The notes below the pieces were generated by a model. That model saw only the letters and a program-made list of their open reading frames with translations. It was not told where the DNA came from and searched no databases. A stretch of 64,000 nucleotides of DNA, taken from assembly GCF_017744655.1 (NCBI RefSeq), contig NZ_JAGIAW010000006.1:62001-126000 (forward strand), given 5' to 3'. The translations under genes were made by a program, and so were the position numbers. Shown here piece after piece: positions 1 through 9,242 of the stretch (positions are counted from its first letter, which is position 1; each line of letters opens with the position of its first letter). Source of the stretch: Devosia sp. (GTDB taxonomy: Bacteria; Pseudomonadota; Alphaproteobacteria; Rhizobiales; Devosiaceae).

Positions 1-912
1 CACCTGAGCGGAAACATCGCTGGAGTGCCACTGAAACATGCCCTGTCGGCCAATTTCGCCCAGATACGCGAACTGGTAGCGGCTGGTGTCCAATGCCTTT
101 AGCGCCGACCGTGTGGCGACGTTCGGTGCCATCTGGTTCGCCAAGGTGGTGGCGATCTTGGGCTCGGTCACCTCTCCGTCACTGAGACCCGTGCTCTGGT
201 CCTGCCAGATAGTGCCATTCCAGACCCGGAACTTGCCGTCAGTGGTGTTGAAATACATCTGGCCGACGACAGGCGTGCCTGCGGCAGCCGAAGCCGCCGT
301 ATCGTCCGGATACGGCCCGAGATAGAGCTCAAGCATCGCCGCCAGGGCGTCGGCAGCATCCGATGCGCTCTGTGCCGCACTTGCCGCGGCCCCGGCATCG
401 AACAGCAATTGATAATCGCCGTCGTCATTGATGAAGAATACGACCGACCCCTTCCACTCGCCGGCTGCGAGGGGATTACCAGCGGCATTCAGGACAGCCC
501 GCGGCGTTTCTCCAGCAATCGACAGCGTCATCGGGCCTGTGTTTTCGGTGCTGACAGCGGCGAAGAACAGCAACACCGTTGCAGGGTTTACGCCAGAGGC
601 AGCATCACCGGTCTGCGCATCGGCGGGGCCGGCCAGCGTGACGGACGCAAAGGTGTCAGGGAAGCCCCTACCCCAAACCCAGATGCCGCCCGAGCGGAAG
701 TAGTCGCCATTCTTCGTCGGGTCAGGATCGTTGAGAACGCGGCCACCATAGTTTTCGCTGGCCGGCGTCACCGCATCGAGAGCAGCCTTGGTCTGCTTCA
801 CAACGGCAGGCGCATTGGAAGAGCCCATGATCTGCTCAAGAAGCTGGATGATCTCAGCTTTTGGCGGTTTACGTCCGGGGGCATAAACACTGGCGGGCGT
901 CAGAACGGCCAT
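1..912 (-). CDS. Tail fibre/tailspike N-terminal part (runs off left edge)
   Basis: Reading the minus strand, an open frame starts at 912 and continues past position 1 without a stop, so only the first 304 codons are visible. An ATG at 924 is also in frame, but the 912 ATG has GGAG six bases upstream and is preferred. The visible part has a short N-terminal helix and an Ala-rich middle (GAAASAAQSASDAADALAAM) typical of trimeric fibre shafts. The last residues (YQFAYLGEIGRQGMFQW) resemble the segment that opens the beta-helix of pectate-lyase-like tailspikes. It lies directly after the tip protein gene, as receptor-binding proteins do. Role in host-surface binding, possibly with depolymerase activity, is inferred; the catalytic part is not in view. 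Confidence 0.75.
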   Translation of the reverse strand, partial: MAVLTPASVYAPGRKPPKAEIIQLLEQIMGSSNAPAVVKQTKAALDAVTPASENYGGRVLNDPDPTKNGDYFRSGGIWVWGRGFPDTFASVTLAGPADAQTGDAASGVNPATVLLFFAAVSTENTGPMTLSIAGETPRAVLNAAGNPLAAGEWKGSVVFFINDDGDYQLLFDAGAAASAAQSASDAADALAAMLELYLGPYPDDTAASAAAGTPVVGQMYFNTTDGKFRVWNGTIWQDQSTGLSDGEVTEPKIATTLANQMAPNVATRSALKALDTSRYQFAYLGEIGRQGMFQWHSSDVSAQV

Positions 913-979
913 CGATGGCTCCATGTAAAATCGGCCCGGCGTTGAAAGCCAGGCTCTTCAGTTCTTCGATTTTCGGTTT

Positions 980-3034
980 TCAGGTGACGGTCAGTGCGCC
1001 AGTGGCCACTGGGCTTGCTGCAACGCCCGAGCCGTTTATGGCAACGATCCAGCCGTACCGGGTGCCGGCGGAAATGCCGGTGATGATGCGATTGTCGGCA
1101 GCGTTGGGAGCGCCGTATTCCGTGGCTGCCAGCGTGGCGCCGGTCATGGTGTTGCTAGTGTTCCAATAGAGGCGCGCCCCGACGTAGTTGACGCTGTTGG
1201 GAGCGGTCCAATTGAACGTGATCTGCCCCGCTCCGCCGCTCGCCGAGACGCCAGTAACAACACCTGGGGGCGTCGGATCAGCGACGGCAGTGAGGATCTG
1301 ATAGTCCGTCCACTCGGAGCGCGCCCCAGCGGACCATGTCCGCGCTCGGAACTTGTACTGCACACCGTCGGCGAGAACGTTTGTCCTGACACTGATCTGC
1401 CCCGCGTCTCCAGTGACAGATTGCGCCGTGCCGCCTGCAGTCGGCTCCCATTGAACCTGGTATTGGAACGTTTCGCTCTGCAGGGTGAATGTGGCCTCAC
1501 CAAATGCGGCAGAGGCACCGCCTCCAACATCTTCCGTCTGGATTGTGACGGCAAAATCCTCAGGCTGCGGAACGCCTTCCGGCTCAACTGGAGTGACATT
1601 GGCACCCGGAATGCCCTCTTCGGTCACCGCGTTGAACTCGTAGAGATCGAAGGGCACGACGATCCCCTCGAACTCCATCGTCAAGCCTCGCAGCGACATC
1701 TTGGGCTGGCCGATGATCTCGACAATCGCCTCATCCATCTTCGGCGGCACGTGGACCCTGACGAAGCGCCGATAGGGAACCAACTTCGCCGGTTCGTAGT
1801 GCGCCTTGACGGTTACCCGTGGGGCGTTAGCGCGGATGTATGCCAATTTCTGGATGCGGGCACAGTGGTTGTGCCGCTGGACCGCCTGGTTTCCTACGGT
1901 CTTGGTGCGCTCATCATCGGTAGGATAGGGCACTCCATAGATAGCCGCATCAGCGGTATTGAAGCCCTTTTCAGGGTCAGTGTACCGGCCACGCACAGCG
2001 AGAACGGTCGTGCCCTTGCGCTTGTTTGGGTCATAGTTGACGCTGATGATGTCGTTCTCAGTGAGACGAATGTCGGGCAGCACCATCGCGCCAGGATGCA
2101 CCCCGACTTTGCCCTCTGGGGTCTCGTAGAGCACCAGCTCGGCGGCCTGATCCATGATGCGACCGACAGCGACAGGATCATTGTCGGCGCGGAACCAAAA
2201 GCCACCCTGATAGCGTGGTTCGGTACCGCCGCTGCGGTTCGTCACCGTCTCGTCGCAGACATCGGCCGCCACAATCCAATCAGGCAAATGAATGTCGTCG
2301 AGGGTGAGTTTGCCGCCAACGGGATGGGTCAAATGCCATAGCCGATGAAGAGCCAGATTGTCGGTATACCCATAGCTATCAGTGCGCGGATCATAAATCC
2401 TGTCATTGCCATCGATGATCGCCGTGTGAACCGGCATGCCGTTGGGATAGACCGACTGTAGATCCTCAGCCGCCACGGACCGAACGATCATCGCTACCGT
2501 GGCCAGTCCGTCGCCCCGATGATCGTCTGTCCAGATACCAGGGAACGCGGCGACAATGCTGTCGTATGCCGAGGAGTCGTCATCGCCTACTCTAGTGCCG
2601 ATTGCCACCTGGCTATCGAAATGAGCAGGCGACGTCACATAGCCGCCGACGCCGAGCCCGACAGACTCGTCATGGAGGAAATGGACGACAAAGCCCTGAA
2701 TGTGGTGCGCCGCCAAAACCGTGACGTGGTAAGCCACGCCGCCGGTCTCCTCAAGAAACACATAGTCCCCGCCCTTCTTCACCCTACCGAGAACATAGGT
2801 GAGAGGAGGAACGGACTGTTTGAGATTGTACTTTCCGTCCTCTGGCTTAGGAGCATCCGGCTTCGCCGGCGTGAACACGGATGATGCCAGAAGCGCAACG
2901 CCGCCGAGCAATAGGTATGACGCACCAAGGGCCAGTGCCGGGGAGATTGCGGCAATGGTGGCAATCGGAATGCCGATAGCGCCGAGCCCCTGAATAAGGG
3001 ACGGCAGAAGGAATGCGGCGATAGTCTCCGGCAT
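980..3034 (-). CDS. Tail tip attachment protein, J-like, with fibronectin III
   Basis: A 684-residue protein at the distal-tail position between the DUF6950-like protein and the tail fibre. The N-terminus (about 1-55) is hydrophobic and Ala/Gly-rich, as in phage tip attachment proteins. The middle (about 60-480) has the beta-rich J-like pattern, including KYNLKQSVPPLTYVLGRVKK. The C-terminal 200 residues contain fibronectin type III-like sequence (TPPGVVTGVSASGGAGQITF). The start has GAGGG six bases upstream. By family it forms the tail tip hub and couples receptor binding to DNA release. It is shorter than lambda J (about 1130 residues), which is usual for alphaproteobacterial siphophages. 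Confidence 0.8.
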   Translation of the reverse strand: MPETIAAFLLPSLIQGLGAIGIPIATIAAISPALALGASYLLLGGVALLASSVFTPAKPDAPKPEDGKYNLKQSVPPLTYVLGRVKKGGDYVFLEETGGVAYHVTVLAAHHIQGFVVHFLHDESVGLGVGGYVTSPAHFDSQVAIGTRVGDDDSSAYDSIVAAFPGIWTDDHRGDGLATVAMIVRSVAAEDLQSVYPNGMPVHTAIIDGNDRIYDPRTDSYGYTDNLALHRLWHLTHPVGGKLTLDDIHLPDWIVAADVCDETVTNRSGGTEPRYQGGFWFRADNDPVAVGRIMDQAAELVLYETPEGKVGVHPGAMVLPDIRLTENDIISVNYDPNKRKGTTVLAVRGRYTDPEKGFNTADAAIYGVPYPTDDERTKTVGNQAVQRHNHCARIQKLAYIRANAPRVTVKAHYEPAKLVPYRRFVRVHVPPKMDEAIVEIIGQPKMSLRGLTMEFEGIVVPFDLYEFNAVTEEGIPGANVTPVEPEGVPQPEDFAVTIQTEDVGGGASAAFGEATFTLQSETFQYQVQWEPTAGGTAQSVTGDAGQISVRTNVLADGVQYKFRARTWSAGARSEWTDYQILTAVADPTPPGVVTGVSASGGAGQITFNWTAPNSVNYVGARLYWNTSNTMTGATLAATEYGAPNAADNRIITGISAGTRYGWIVAINGSGVAASPVATGALTVT

Positions 3035-3035
3035 C

Positions 3036-3581
3036 CTATACCCTCCACATCGTCAAGCCTTTGGCCATCATCGGTTGCCACTGCACGCCGTCAGCGTTGC
3101 CCAGCCACACAGCCCAGCGCGCGCCGTTCCAAATGGCGGCCCATTGCCGCTCTGCGTTTGACTTCGAGCCAACAACCGCCACGCACCCGAACTCGGGCTC
3201 ATGGATGCGTTTCAAACCCACTGAGATCGCACACGCATCTAGGACTGCGACCAAATCGCCACGTTCGGCCACGAGGGCGCGGCAGGAGGCTTCATCACCG
3301 TACTGGCCGCGCCATGAGGCCGCCGGATCGTCATGGCCATTGGCTAGGCACCAGTCGGCCACCATGAGCGAGCAGTCGGTAGCACCCCAGCGGAAGCCGT
3401 TAACCTGTCCCTGAATGCTCGTCTGCCGAACGAAGTCTTCGAACGCGGCCATGCGCTCGACGATTCCGGCCTCATGGAAATGCCGGCGAAGAACTTGCAC
3501 CACATGCCTGGTCGCGACGGGTCTTTCCTCGGCCGCCTTCCAAAGCGTCCGGATTTCTTGCCAGTGATTTGAGCTCGTCAT
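3036..3581 (-). CDS. DUF6950-like tail-tip protein (NlpC/P60-like)
   Basis: A 181-residue protein encoded just before the tip attachment protein. Its core GATDCSLMVADWCLANGHD, followed by a WRGQY segment, matches the DUF6950 pattern of phage distal-tail proteins related to NlpC/P60 peptidases. The Cys in the TDCS motif would be the nucleophile and the later HEPEFG the likely His region. It overlaps the stop of the upstream gene (ATGA). The usual role of such proteins is peptidoglycan cleavage or tail-tip assembly; activity here is inferred. Confidence 0.68.
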   Translation of the reverse strand: MTSSNHWQEIRTLWKAAEERPVATRHVVQVLRRHFHEAGIVERMAAFEDFVRQTSIQGQVNGFRWGATDCSLMVADWCLANGHDDPAASWRGQYGDEASCRALVAERGDLVAVLDACAISVGLKRIHEPEFGCVAVVGSKSNAERQWAAIWNGARWAVWLGNADGVQWQPMMAKGLTMWRV

Positions 3582-4165
3582 GCGAAGCGCGGCCAGCGGA
3601 TCGTTTTGTCAGAAAGGCCAGGGATGCGCTCGCAGAACCGATCAAACTGGCCCAGTGCCCACGCTGCGGGATTGAGGAAACGGGACCGCGCACGCTGGTC
3701 GACGTCTGAAAGCACGGCGCCACTGGTCAACTTCCGAAGGCTGAATCGATTGGTGATCTCAAGCGTGATGCTGGAAGTGATGCTGGTTTCTGACGCCACG
3801 TCGGCCATCGGCATATTGTCGATGGTACCGGTGAACTTGATTTCGGGGACGCCGATCGGCTGATCCCATTGGTCCAGCTCCTGCAAAAGAAACTGCACCT
3901 TGCCGTCGATGACATTGTTGTTTTCGAGTTCTTCGAACGCGAGCCCTGAAGCGTCAGTCGACACGCTCGAAATGCCGAGGAGCAAAGTTGCAGCCTCGCC
4001 GTTCATGGCGTGCTCTATTTCGTCCAGCCCTTCCGTCAGCATGGCGCCCTGCCAGAAGTCGCCATTTTCATCGACGAAGGGACCGGCGCCATCATGAAGG
4101 CGCACGACGCTGTCATCCGGAAAGGTCATCCGGATTAGGATTTTCAGCGATTTTATGGCCATCAT
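3578..4165 (-). CDS. Minor tail protein (distal tail, unknown family)
   Basis: A 195-residue beta-rich protein between two other tail genes, translationally coupled to both by ATGA overlaps. The N-terminal half has a DUF2163-like look: early strands, an acidic stretch and an SITLEITNRFS segment. The C-terminus (RARSRFLNPAAWALGQ, then CERIPGL) recalls the GTA and lambda-L region proteins that join the tail tube end to the tip. Function as a tail-tip adaptor is inferred from position. Tandem ATG codons at 4165 and 4162 make the exact start uncertain by one residue. Confidence 0.6.
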   Translation of the reverse strand: MMAIKSLKILIRMTFPDDSVVRLHDGAGPFVDENGDFWQGAMLTEGLDEIEHAMNGEAATLLLGISSVSTDASGLAFEELENNNVIDGKVQFLLQELDQWDQPIGVPEIKFTGTIDNMPMADVASETSITSSITLEITNRFSLRKLTSGAVLSDVDQRARSRFLNPAAWALGQFDRFCERIPGLSDKTIRWPRFA

Positions 4166-4884
4166 GCCCCCTCAAGAGCTAAGTCATTCCACACATCGAC
4201 AGCCTCAATGAAGCTGACTGAAGGGCGCGGCATGCCGGCAGCGGGAAACTCGATGTTCATTTCGTTGTCTGTCGCGAGGCGGCAAAGGAGGGTCGGCCGG
4301 TCGGCTTCAAGCCAAGCATCGGCAGGGATGGCCTGTCGAATGGCCGGGAAGACCGGAACGCGGTACGTGTTTTCGCTCATTTGCTCGATCAGCGAGCCAG
4401 TCTCGTACATGGCGTGCTGGTAACTGAAGCGAACGCCCTCAATGACCGTGCCAGCCAAAAGGCGAAGCGTTACCACGGTTGAACTCAACGGGGCATAAGC
4501 AGCCATTTCTAGCCTGACGGCGCCTTCGTAATATTCGGTGTCGTCACCGAACGGCGTGTCATCATCATGCGGATAAAGGCCGGGCGTAAAGTCGGTAAAG
4601 CCGGTCGCGGCCCACACGCGGGTTGAACAGACTGGAACGGCGATCAATCCGGATTGCCCACCAAGATCGGTGCGAATGCGATTCCACGCTCGGGCCTGCT
4701 CGAACTGCTTCCCCCGGCGGAAAGCGATGTTGTTGAGGCTGCCCGTCCAAAACCCCCGATCGGTGCGAGTGAACCTTGCAACGCCGCCAAGCGACCGACC
4801 GCCGCTCCGAGTGAAGGGCGTCGGATCAAAGGGTGACGACATTGGTGTCAGGAGCTCGGCGGGCCAGTGGATGATATCGGTCAT
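4162..4884 (-). CDS. Distal tail protein (Dit-like position)
   Basis: A 240-residue protein encoded immediately after the tape measure gene, with ATGA overlaps on both sides. In HK97-like phages this position holds the distal tail protein that caps the tube. The sequence is beta-rich with no transmembrane segment; features include SGGRSLGGVARFTRTDRGFW near residue 25 and an FRRGKQ patch. I do not recognise a named family, so the call rests on size and order. Confidence 0.55.
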   Translation of the reverse strand: MTDIIHWPAELLTPMSSPFDPTPFTRSGGRSLGGVARFTRTDRGFWTGSLNNIAFRRGKQFEQARAWNRIRTDLGGQSGLIAVPVCSTRVWAATGFTDFTPGLYPHDDDTPFGDDTEYYEGAVRLEMAAYAPLSSTVVTLRLLAGTVIEGVRFSYQHAMYETGSLIEQMSENTYRVPVFPAIRQAIPADAWLEADRPTLLCRLATDNEMNIEFPAAGMPRPSVSFIEAVDVWNDLALEGA

Positions 4885-7184
4885 GATAGCCTGTAATCCC
4901 CGCCGCCGCGCTGCTGCTGATATTTCGCCAGCGCCGCGGGCGCCGTCTTGTTGGCCTGGCTCACCGATGCCCCGACGATGCCAGGAGCCGACTGCGCCAC
5001 AACCTTTCCGGCGGTATCGGTGACATAGGCACCAAACTTCTCGTCATCCGTGACGATGTGAACCTGAAGCGCTTGTGGCTGGGCAGACGGCAGAGACGGC
5101 ATGCGAATATCGACCGGCACATTGCCGCCGGCAGGCAGCGGAATGACCGCTTCCTGACCATGGACAATGCCCTGCGGCTCACCCCTGCGACCGCCAGTGT
5201 TGGCAGTGCCGCTAGCGAAACCACGGCCGCCGAAGAGGCCGCCAAGGAAGCCAAGGGGATTGAAGCCTCCCGATTTCATCCCGCCGCCGATGAGGTCGAG
5301 GCCCATCTTGAAGAAGTTGCGGCCGAGATCCTTTACGACTGAATTCAGCAACTCCCCGGCGTCTTTTCCTTCGAGGAAGCCGTCGATGATGGTGTCGAGA
5401 GCATCCCTGCCTGCCTTTGCCAATTCCTCGGCAGACTGCTTCGCCATGTTCTGCGCTTCAGCCAGGCGACCAGCGTCGGCCGTCGCAGTTGCATAGGCAT
5501 CCGCCAGTTGCTCGATCTGGGCACGCTGCTCTGCTCCGATGGTGATGCCAGCGCGGGTTGCCGCGTTCTCCAGCTCCTGGATGGCCTTCAATCGTTCTTT
5601 TGCGAAACCATAATCGTTCAGCAGCGGATTGAGCGCGGCCGTCAAAGCCGTCTCCTGCTTCAGCATCTCGATGCGCCGCTGGAACTGCTCGACAGACTCG
5701 CCGTATTTCTCGCCGGCCGACTTGCCGCCTCCGCTGCCGCCAGATGAAGGCGGGCGCCTTGGGCCACCCGGAGCACCATCGTTCGACAGGTCGGGGCCCA
5801 ACTCCTTATTGAATTGACGCCATGTCGGGCTGCTCCCGAGGTCGGTCGTCGTATTCGCCGCAGCATCGCGGGCCGCAATCGCCGCATCTCGCATGGCGAA
5901 GAAGGTATCGATGACACTCAGTACGCCCGCCTTCAGCTCGGCGAACTCAGGATTGACCTTAGCGAGTTCGTCGACAGCGGCGTGAGCCGCTTCAACGCTG
6001 CCCCTGCCCTTCAGGATCTGCGCGAAGAGATCCTGCACGGCGGCATCGACTTCGCCGAACCGCCCTTTGGTGTTGGTCGCAAGGTTGGCGAGCGCCTGCT
6101 CGGCGTCCGTGAGCGCGAGCTCGTATTCTTCGGCCGTCCGAACCGCCCCGCCCATCTCTTGGTTGAGACTGACAAGGGCATCGGCCGGGGAATCCCCCAG
6201 CTGCGCCATGAATTCCAGGATCTTGGCGATGTACTCGATTTCGCGCTGACCATCCTTGATGGTGCGGGCCAGTTCGTCGCCGAGAGCGCCAAAGACCTTA
6301 TCGAACCACGCCTCATCCGGAGCATTCTTGATCGCGTCCGAAACCGAGATAAGCGCTTCAGCCAGTGCAGTACTTGAGCCAACCGCGTTGTCGGCCTCAC
6401 CGACGAAGACCATGACGGAATCGCTCAGCAGCACGAACGCATCGCTCACCGTCGCTGGCATGGCTTCGGCTTCCAGGCGAAGCTGCTCGAGCTGACTGGT
6501 CACACCGAACATCACGTCAGTGGTGATCTTGCCTTCTGAACCCAGTTTGCGGAGCTCAGTGACCGATACACCCATGCTGTCGGCGAGAGCCTTCGACAAG
6601 CGTCCGCCCGACTGGATGATGGTGTTGAGATTATCGCCCGACAGCTTCCCTTCGGCCATGGCTTTCGACCAGGCATCCATTACAGACTTCGCGCGATCGC
6701 CGCGGACCGCCGAAATCACCAAAGCGTTGTTCAGGCTCTCGACCAGGTCAAGCTGCTGCTCGGTGCTGTACCCAAGCGCGTTGAGCGCTTGAGCATTGCC
6801 GAGATACGATTCCGCCGTCTGGTTCAGTCCGGAATAGGTGCGCCGCGCCATTTCAGAAAGCCGCTCGAGCACTGCGGCGCCGCGATCTAGGCCGCCAGCG
6901 GCGTTCGTAACGCGGGAATTGAGATCAGTCCAAGCCGACGTCATGGCGACGATCGATGTCGTCGTGAGCGCGATGCCCAGCACGCCAAACGCGCGGCCCA
7001 CAGTGCCGAGCGAGCCGACAATGCCGCGCTCGACCTTGCTGACGCTGTTGCCCAGGCTGTCGAAACGGGCCTGCATGGCACGAACGCGCTGATCGGTTTG
7101 CTGGTTTGCCTTGACCAGCGCGCGCTCATACTTCGCCGTCGACGCCTCCAAAGAGACGATCAGGCGCTCGATATCAGTTGCCAT
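4881..7184 (-). CDS. Tail tape measure protein
   Basis: A 767-residue protein, the longest in the tail block, downstream of the tail chaperone genes as in almost all siphophages. Residues about 75-260 match the tape measure N-terminal domain (for example SGGRLSKALADSMGVSVTEL). Two hydrophobic Gly/Ala stretches follow: one near residue 65, and a Gly/Phe-rich one near 640-670 (GFNPLGFLGGLFGGRGFASG). Long helical stretches lie between them. It sets tail length, is threaded inside the tube and helps DNA entry. At roughly 1.5 angstrom per residue the helix would span about 110 nm, a rough family-based estimate. Confidence 0.92.
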   Translation of the reverse strand: MATDIERLIVSLEASTAKYERALVKANQQTDQRVRAMQARFDSLGNSVSKVERGIVGSLGTVGRAFGVLGIALTTTSIVAMTSAWTDLNSRVTNAAGGLDRGAAVLERLSEMARRTYSGLNQTAESYLGNAQALNALGYSTEQQLDLVESLNNALVISAVRGDRAKSVMDAWSKAMAEGKLSGDNLNTIIQSGGRLSKALADSMGVSVTELRKLGSEGKITTDVMFGVTSQLEQLRLEAEAMPATVSDAFVLLSDSVMVFVGEADNAVGSSTALAEALISVSDAIKNAPDEAWFDKVFGALGDELARTIKDGQREIEYIAKILEFMAQLGDSPADALVSLNQEMGGAVRTAEEYELALTDAEQALANLATNTKGRFGEVDAAVQDLFAQILKGRGSVEAAHAAVDELAKVNPEFAELKAGVLSVIDTFFAMRDAAIAARDAAANTTTDLGSSPTWRQFNKELGPDLSNDGAPGGPRRPPSSGGSGGGKSAGEKYGESVEQFQRRIEMLKQETALTAALNPLLNDYGFAKERLKAIQELENAATRAGITIGAEQRAQIEQLADAYATATADAGRLAEAQNMAKQSAEELAKAGRDALDTIIDGFLEGKDAGELLNSVVKDLGRNFFKMGLDLIGGGMKSGGFNPLGFLGGLFGGRGFASGTANTGGRRGEPQGIVHGQEAVIPLPAGGNVPVDIRMPSLPSAQPQALQVHIVTDDEKFGAYVTDTAGKVVAQSAPGIVGASVSQANKTAPAALAKYQQQRGGGDYRLS

Positions 7185-7207
7185 GGTGCCTCAGTGCAGA
7201 TCGACGC

Positions 7208-7474
7208 CTAGGGGACGAAGGTTTGGACGCCCTGAGGACGGAATGCCCCGTCCCAAAGGTAGGTCTGCGTGCTAACCTGCTCGGTGACCGCATCCATCTG
7301 CTGCATGCGTTCCCAGATGTAGTCTTTTTCGCTCTCGGTGAGCTTGTTGCCGTGCTTGGGGGTGTTGGCTCGGATGTAGCCAAACCAGGAAGCCCAGAAC
7401 TTCCACATCGACGTCTGGTCCACCTGCTCGGCGGTCCAGCCCATTGCAGACCCGGCGGCGTAGATGCGCGACAT
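7208..7474 (-). CDS. Second tail assembly chaperone segment, probably made by -1 frameshift
   Basis: An 88-codon frame beginning at an ATG with no visible Shine-Dalgarno, just upstream of the tape measure gene. The same frame stays open upstream of the ATG through the end of the previous gene (residues RLDDLPNNKF precede the Met). It lies in the -1 frame relative to that gene. This is the layout of the lambda G/G-T chaperones, where ribosomal slippage joins the two frames. The protein (MGWTAEQVDQTSMWKFWASW) resembles the short chaperone-tail ORFs of GTA-like tail modules. Independent initiation at the ATG cannot be excluded. Confidence 0.65.
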   Translation of the reverse strand: MSRIYAAGSAMGWTAEQVDQTSMWKFWASWFGYIRANTPKHGNKLTESEKDYIWERMQQMDAVTEQVSTQTYLWDGAFRPQGVQTFVP

Positions 7475-7500
7475 CCGAAACTTATTGTTCGGCAGATCGT

Positions 7501-7869
7501 CTAGTCGCTCGTCTTCCCCGTCGCCGGCTGCTGCTCCCCCGGAGCCTCTTCAGGAGCCCCCATGATCGCGGTTTCGAGGATACCGCGGGCGAACGAGGCG
7601 TTCAGCACGAGATCCTGAGGACGGCTCTCGACATAGGTGCGGACCAGCTTCAGGGCCTTCTGTGGCTCAACGCCGCCGCCGATCAGCCCCAGCCGAATGG
7701 TTGTGGCGACGTCCTCCAAACGCCACTGACTCGCAGCCAGGCGCGAGAGGATGACGAAAGGGCCGGCGTTGCACGCATCCTGCAGCGCAGACAGTTCGCC
7801 CCAGTTCAGGGCGAACTCATAGGTGCCGTCGGCCCAGTCGAGGGGCGGCGTCTTGCCAGAACGCGACAT
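7501..7869 (-). CDS. Tail assembly chaperone, GTA gp10 family
   Basis: A 122-residue protein between the tail tube and tape measure genes. The segment YEFALNWGELSALQDACNAG is typical of the GTA-gp10 / Phage_TAC family of chaperones that coat the tape measure protein before tube assembly. Its ATG shares a base with the stop of the tail tube gene (TAATG), indicating coupling. G-rich strings near the 3' end (CCGGGGGAG and ACGGGGAAG) could let a fraction of ribosomes shift into the frame of the downstream ORF. Confidence 0.75.
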   Translation of the reverse strand: MSRSGKTPPLDWADGTYEFALNWGELSALQDACNAGPFVILSRLAASQWRLEDVATTIRLGLIGGGVEPQKALKLVRTYVESRPQDLVLNASFARGILETAIMGAPEEAPGEQQPATGKTSD

Positions 7870-8318
7870 TAGGTCGTAGCCGCAGAGGTGCGGACCATCT
7901 CGCCATCGCTCTGCATAGAGATGTTGACGGTGACGCGGCCGGTGTTACTCGGAGCGCCGAACTGCGCACTTTCGAGGTGCATGAAGCCCGTCCACGTCCA
8001 GGTCGTGGTCGGGAATTCGAGCTCGATCTTCACCGGTACCGGATCGGCGCTTTCGGCGGCATCAGCCCAAGCTTCGACTGCGGCCTGAGCGAGAACGCCC
8101 TCGCCTTCGATCGACATGCTGAGACTGGTCGCATCGCGCCCGAGCCAGTCAATGGCCGTCGGATCGTTGCAGTCGGGAATATTGACCTCTTCCAGGCCCT
8201 TGCTGATGGTCAGCGACTTAGAAGTGAGGCCGCAGGGCGCGGTATAGACGATGGGGTCAGCGGTATTGCCGAGCAATACGCGCATCAGGCCACCCTTGGT
8301 AGTGACTGGCTTGGCCAT
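7869..8318 (-). CDS. Major tail tube protein
   Basis: A 149-residue protein with a strong ribosome-binding site (AGGAGG, six bases before ATG), in line with high expression. It has the short beta-rich form of siphophage tube subunits: an N-terminal loop, a strand pair around SLSMSIEGEGVLAQ, then WTWTGFMHLESAQFG near the C-terminus. Position directly before the tail chaperones supports the call. It polymerises as hexameric rings around the tape measure. Confidence 0.82.
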   Translation of the reverse strand: MAKPVTTKGGLMRVLLGNTADPIVYTAPCGLTSKSLTISKGLEEVNIPDCNDPTAIDWLGRDATSLSMSIEGEGVLAQAAVEAWADAAESADPVPVKIELEFPTTTWTWTGFMHLESAQFGAPSNTGRVTVNISMQSDGEMVRTSAATT

Positions 8319-8335
8319 GGTGGCCTCCTATGATG

Positions 8336-8776
8336 TCAGTTGGTTTCGACCACGGCCGTGAACTGCACCACGGCATGGTTGGTGATACCGTCGCTTTCGC
8401 GAAGGATGCGGGTAAGCTCATGCCGGATGGACACGAGAGCGTTGACCGAAAGCTCGAGCTCGACGTCGTGCAAAGCCTTGCGGATTTCTCCGGCGATCTG
8501 GCTGGCCTGAACAGAGCTGTAGGCAAGGCCTGAGCCCCAAGACCAACCGTCGATCTGGAATGTGATCTCCAAGCCTGAGATGCAGTCCGCGTCGTCGCTG
8601 GAGGCCGTCACCGGCCCCAGGCTGATGTACGGGCTGGTGACGTCAGGCACGAGCTGCCCAGCAACCTGCTTCTCGGGGACACGATCATAGATCTTCGTCC
8701 CAACGATCGCGGTAAGCGCTGCCACCTGCCGGAGCTTGTTCAGCGCCGCCAGCCGCAGTTCATAGATCGGCTCCAT
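8336..8776 (-). CDS. Tail completion/neck protein, DUF3168
   Basis: A 146-residue protein matching the DUF3168 pattern: an N-terminal helix with ALNKLRQVAALTAIVGTKIYD, then PYISLGPVTASSDDAD, and strands with EITFQIDGWSWG. DUF3168 proteins (SPP1 gp17-like) sit at the head-proximal end of the tail and join it to the head. Gene order (HK97 gp10-like, then this gene, then tail tube) is the standard one. Confidence 0.8.
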   Translation of the reverse strand: MEPIYELRLAALNKLRQVAALTAIVGTKIYDRVPEKQVAGQLVPDVTSPYISLGPVTASSDDADCISGLEITFQIDGWSWGSGLAYSSVQASQIAGEIRKALHDVELELSVNALVSIRHELTRILRESDGITNHAVVQFTAVVETN

Positions 8777-8777
8777 G

Positions 8778-9242
8778 TCAGCTCCCAGCGGCGATGCGCT
8801 TTGCGGCCTTGTTGACGGCGCGCGTCACTCGGCCCTTGGCTCGCTTCCGTGTGGCGCGATAGGCCGGATAGAAGAATGGCGTGGCGACTGTGCCCGGATG
8901 GTCTGATCCAGAAAACCGACCCTTGTTCAGATGCGGCGCGGTACCGAACTCGACGAAGCGGGCATAGAAGGCCTCACCGCCGCCGGCGTACACAGTGATG
9001 ACCAAGTTGCCGCTCTCGTTCTTCTGGACCTTGCCCAGGACCATGGCGCCTTCCGGCGCCTCGCCCCACGTCCAGCCGATGCTGTCGCGGAGTTCGCCGC
9101 CATCAACTGGCGCGAGGGACTTGGCCATTTTGACGATTTCGTTAGCGCTCTGCTCCATGGCCGCGCGGATTTCAGCCTCAACCACTTCGGGAAACTTCGC
9201 GAGTTTCCGCTTCAGCCGATCGAGCCCCAAGACTTTCGCCAT
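8778..9242 (-). CDS. HK97 gp10-like head-tail/tail protein
   Basis: A 154-residue protein of the HK97 gp10 family: an amphipathic N-terminal helix (LDRLKRKLAKFPEVVEAEIR), then the signature KMAKSLAPVDGGELRDSIGW and the later FYARFVEFGTAPH. The basic C-terminus (RATRKRAKGRVTRAV) is also usual. These proteins act at the head-tail interface during tail completion. The start overlaps the stop of the preceding gene by one base. Confidence 0.85.
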   Translation of the reverse strand: MAKVLGLDRLKRKLAKFPEVVEAEIRAAMEQSANEIVKMAKSLAPVDGGELRDSIGWTWGEAPEGAMVLGKVQKNESGNLVITVYAGGGEAFYARFVEFGTAPHLNKGRFSGSDHPGTVATPFFYPAYRATRKRAKGRVTRAVNKAAKRIAAGS

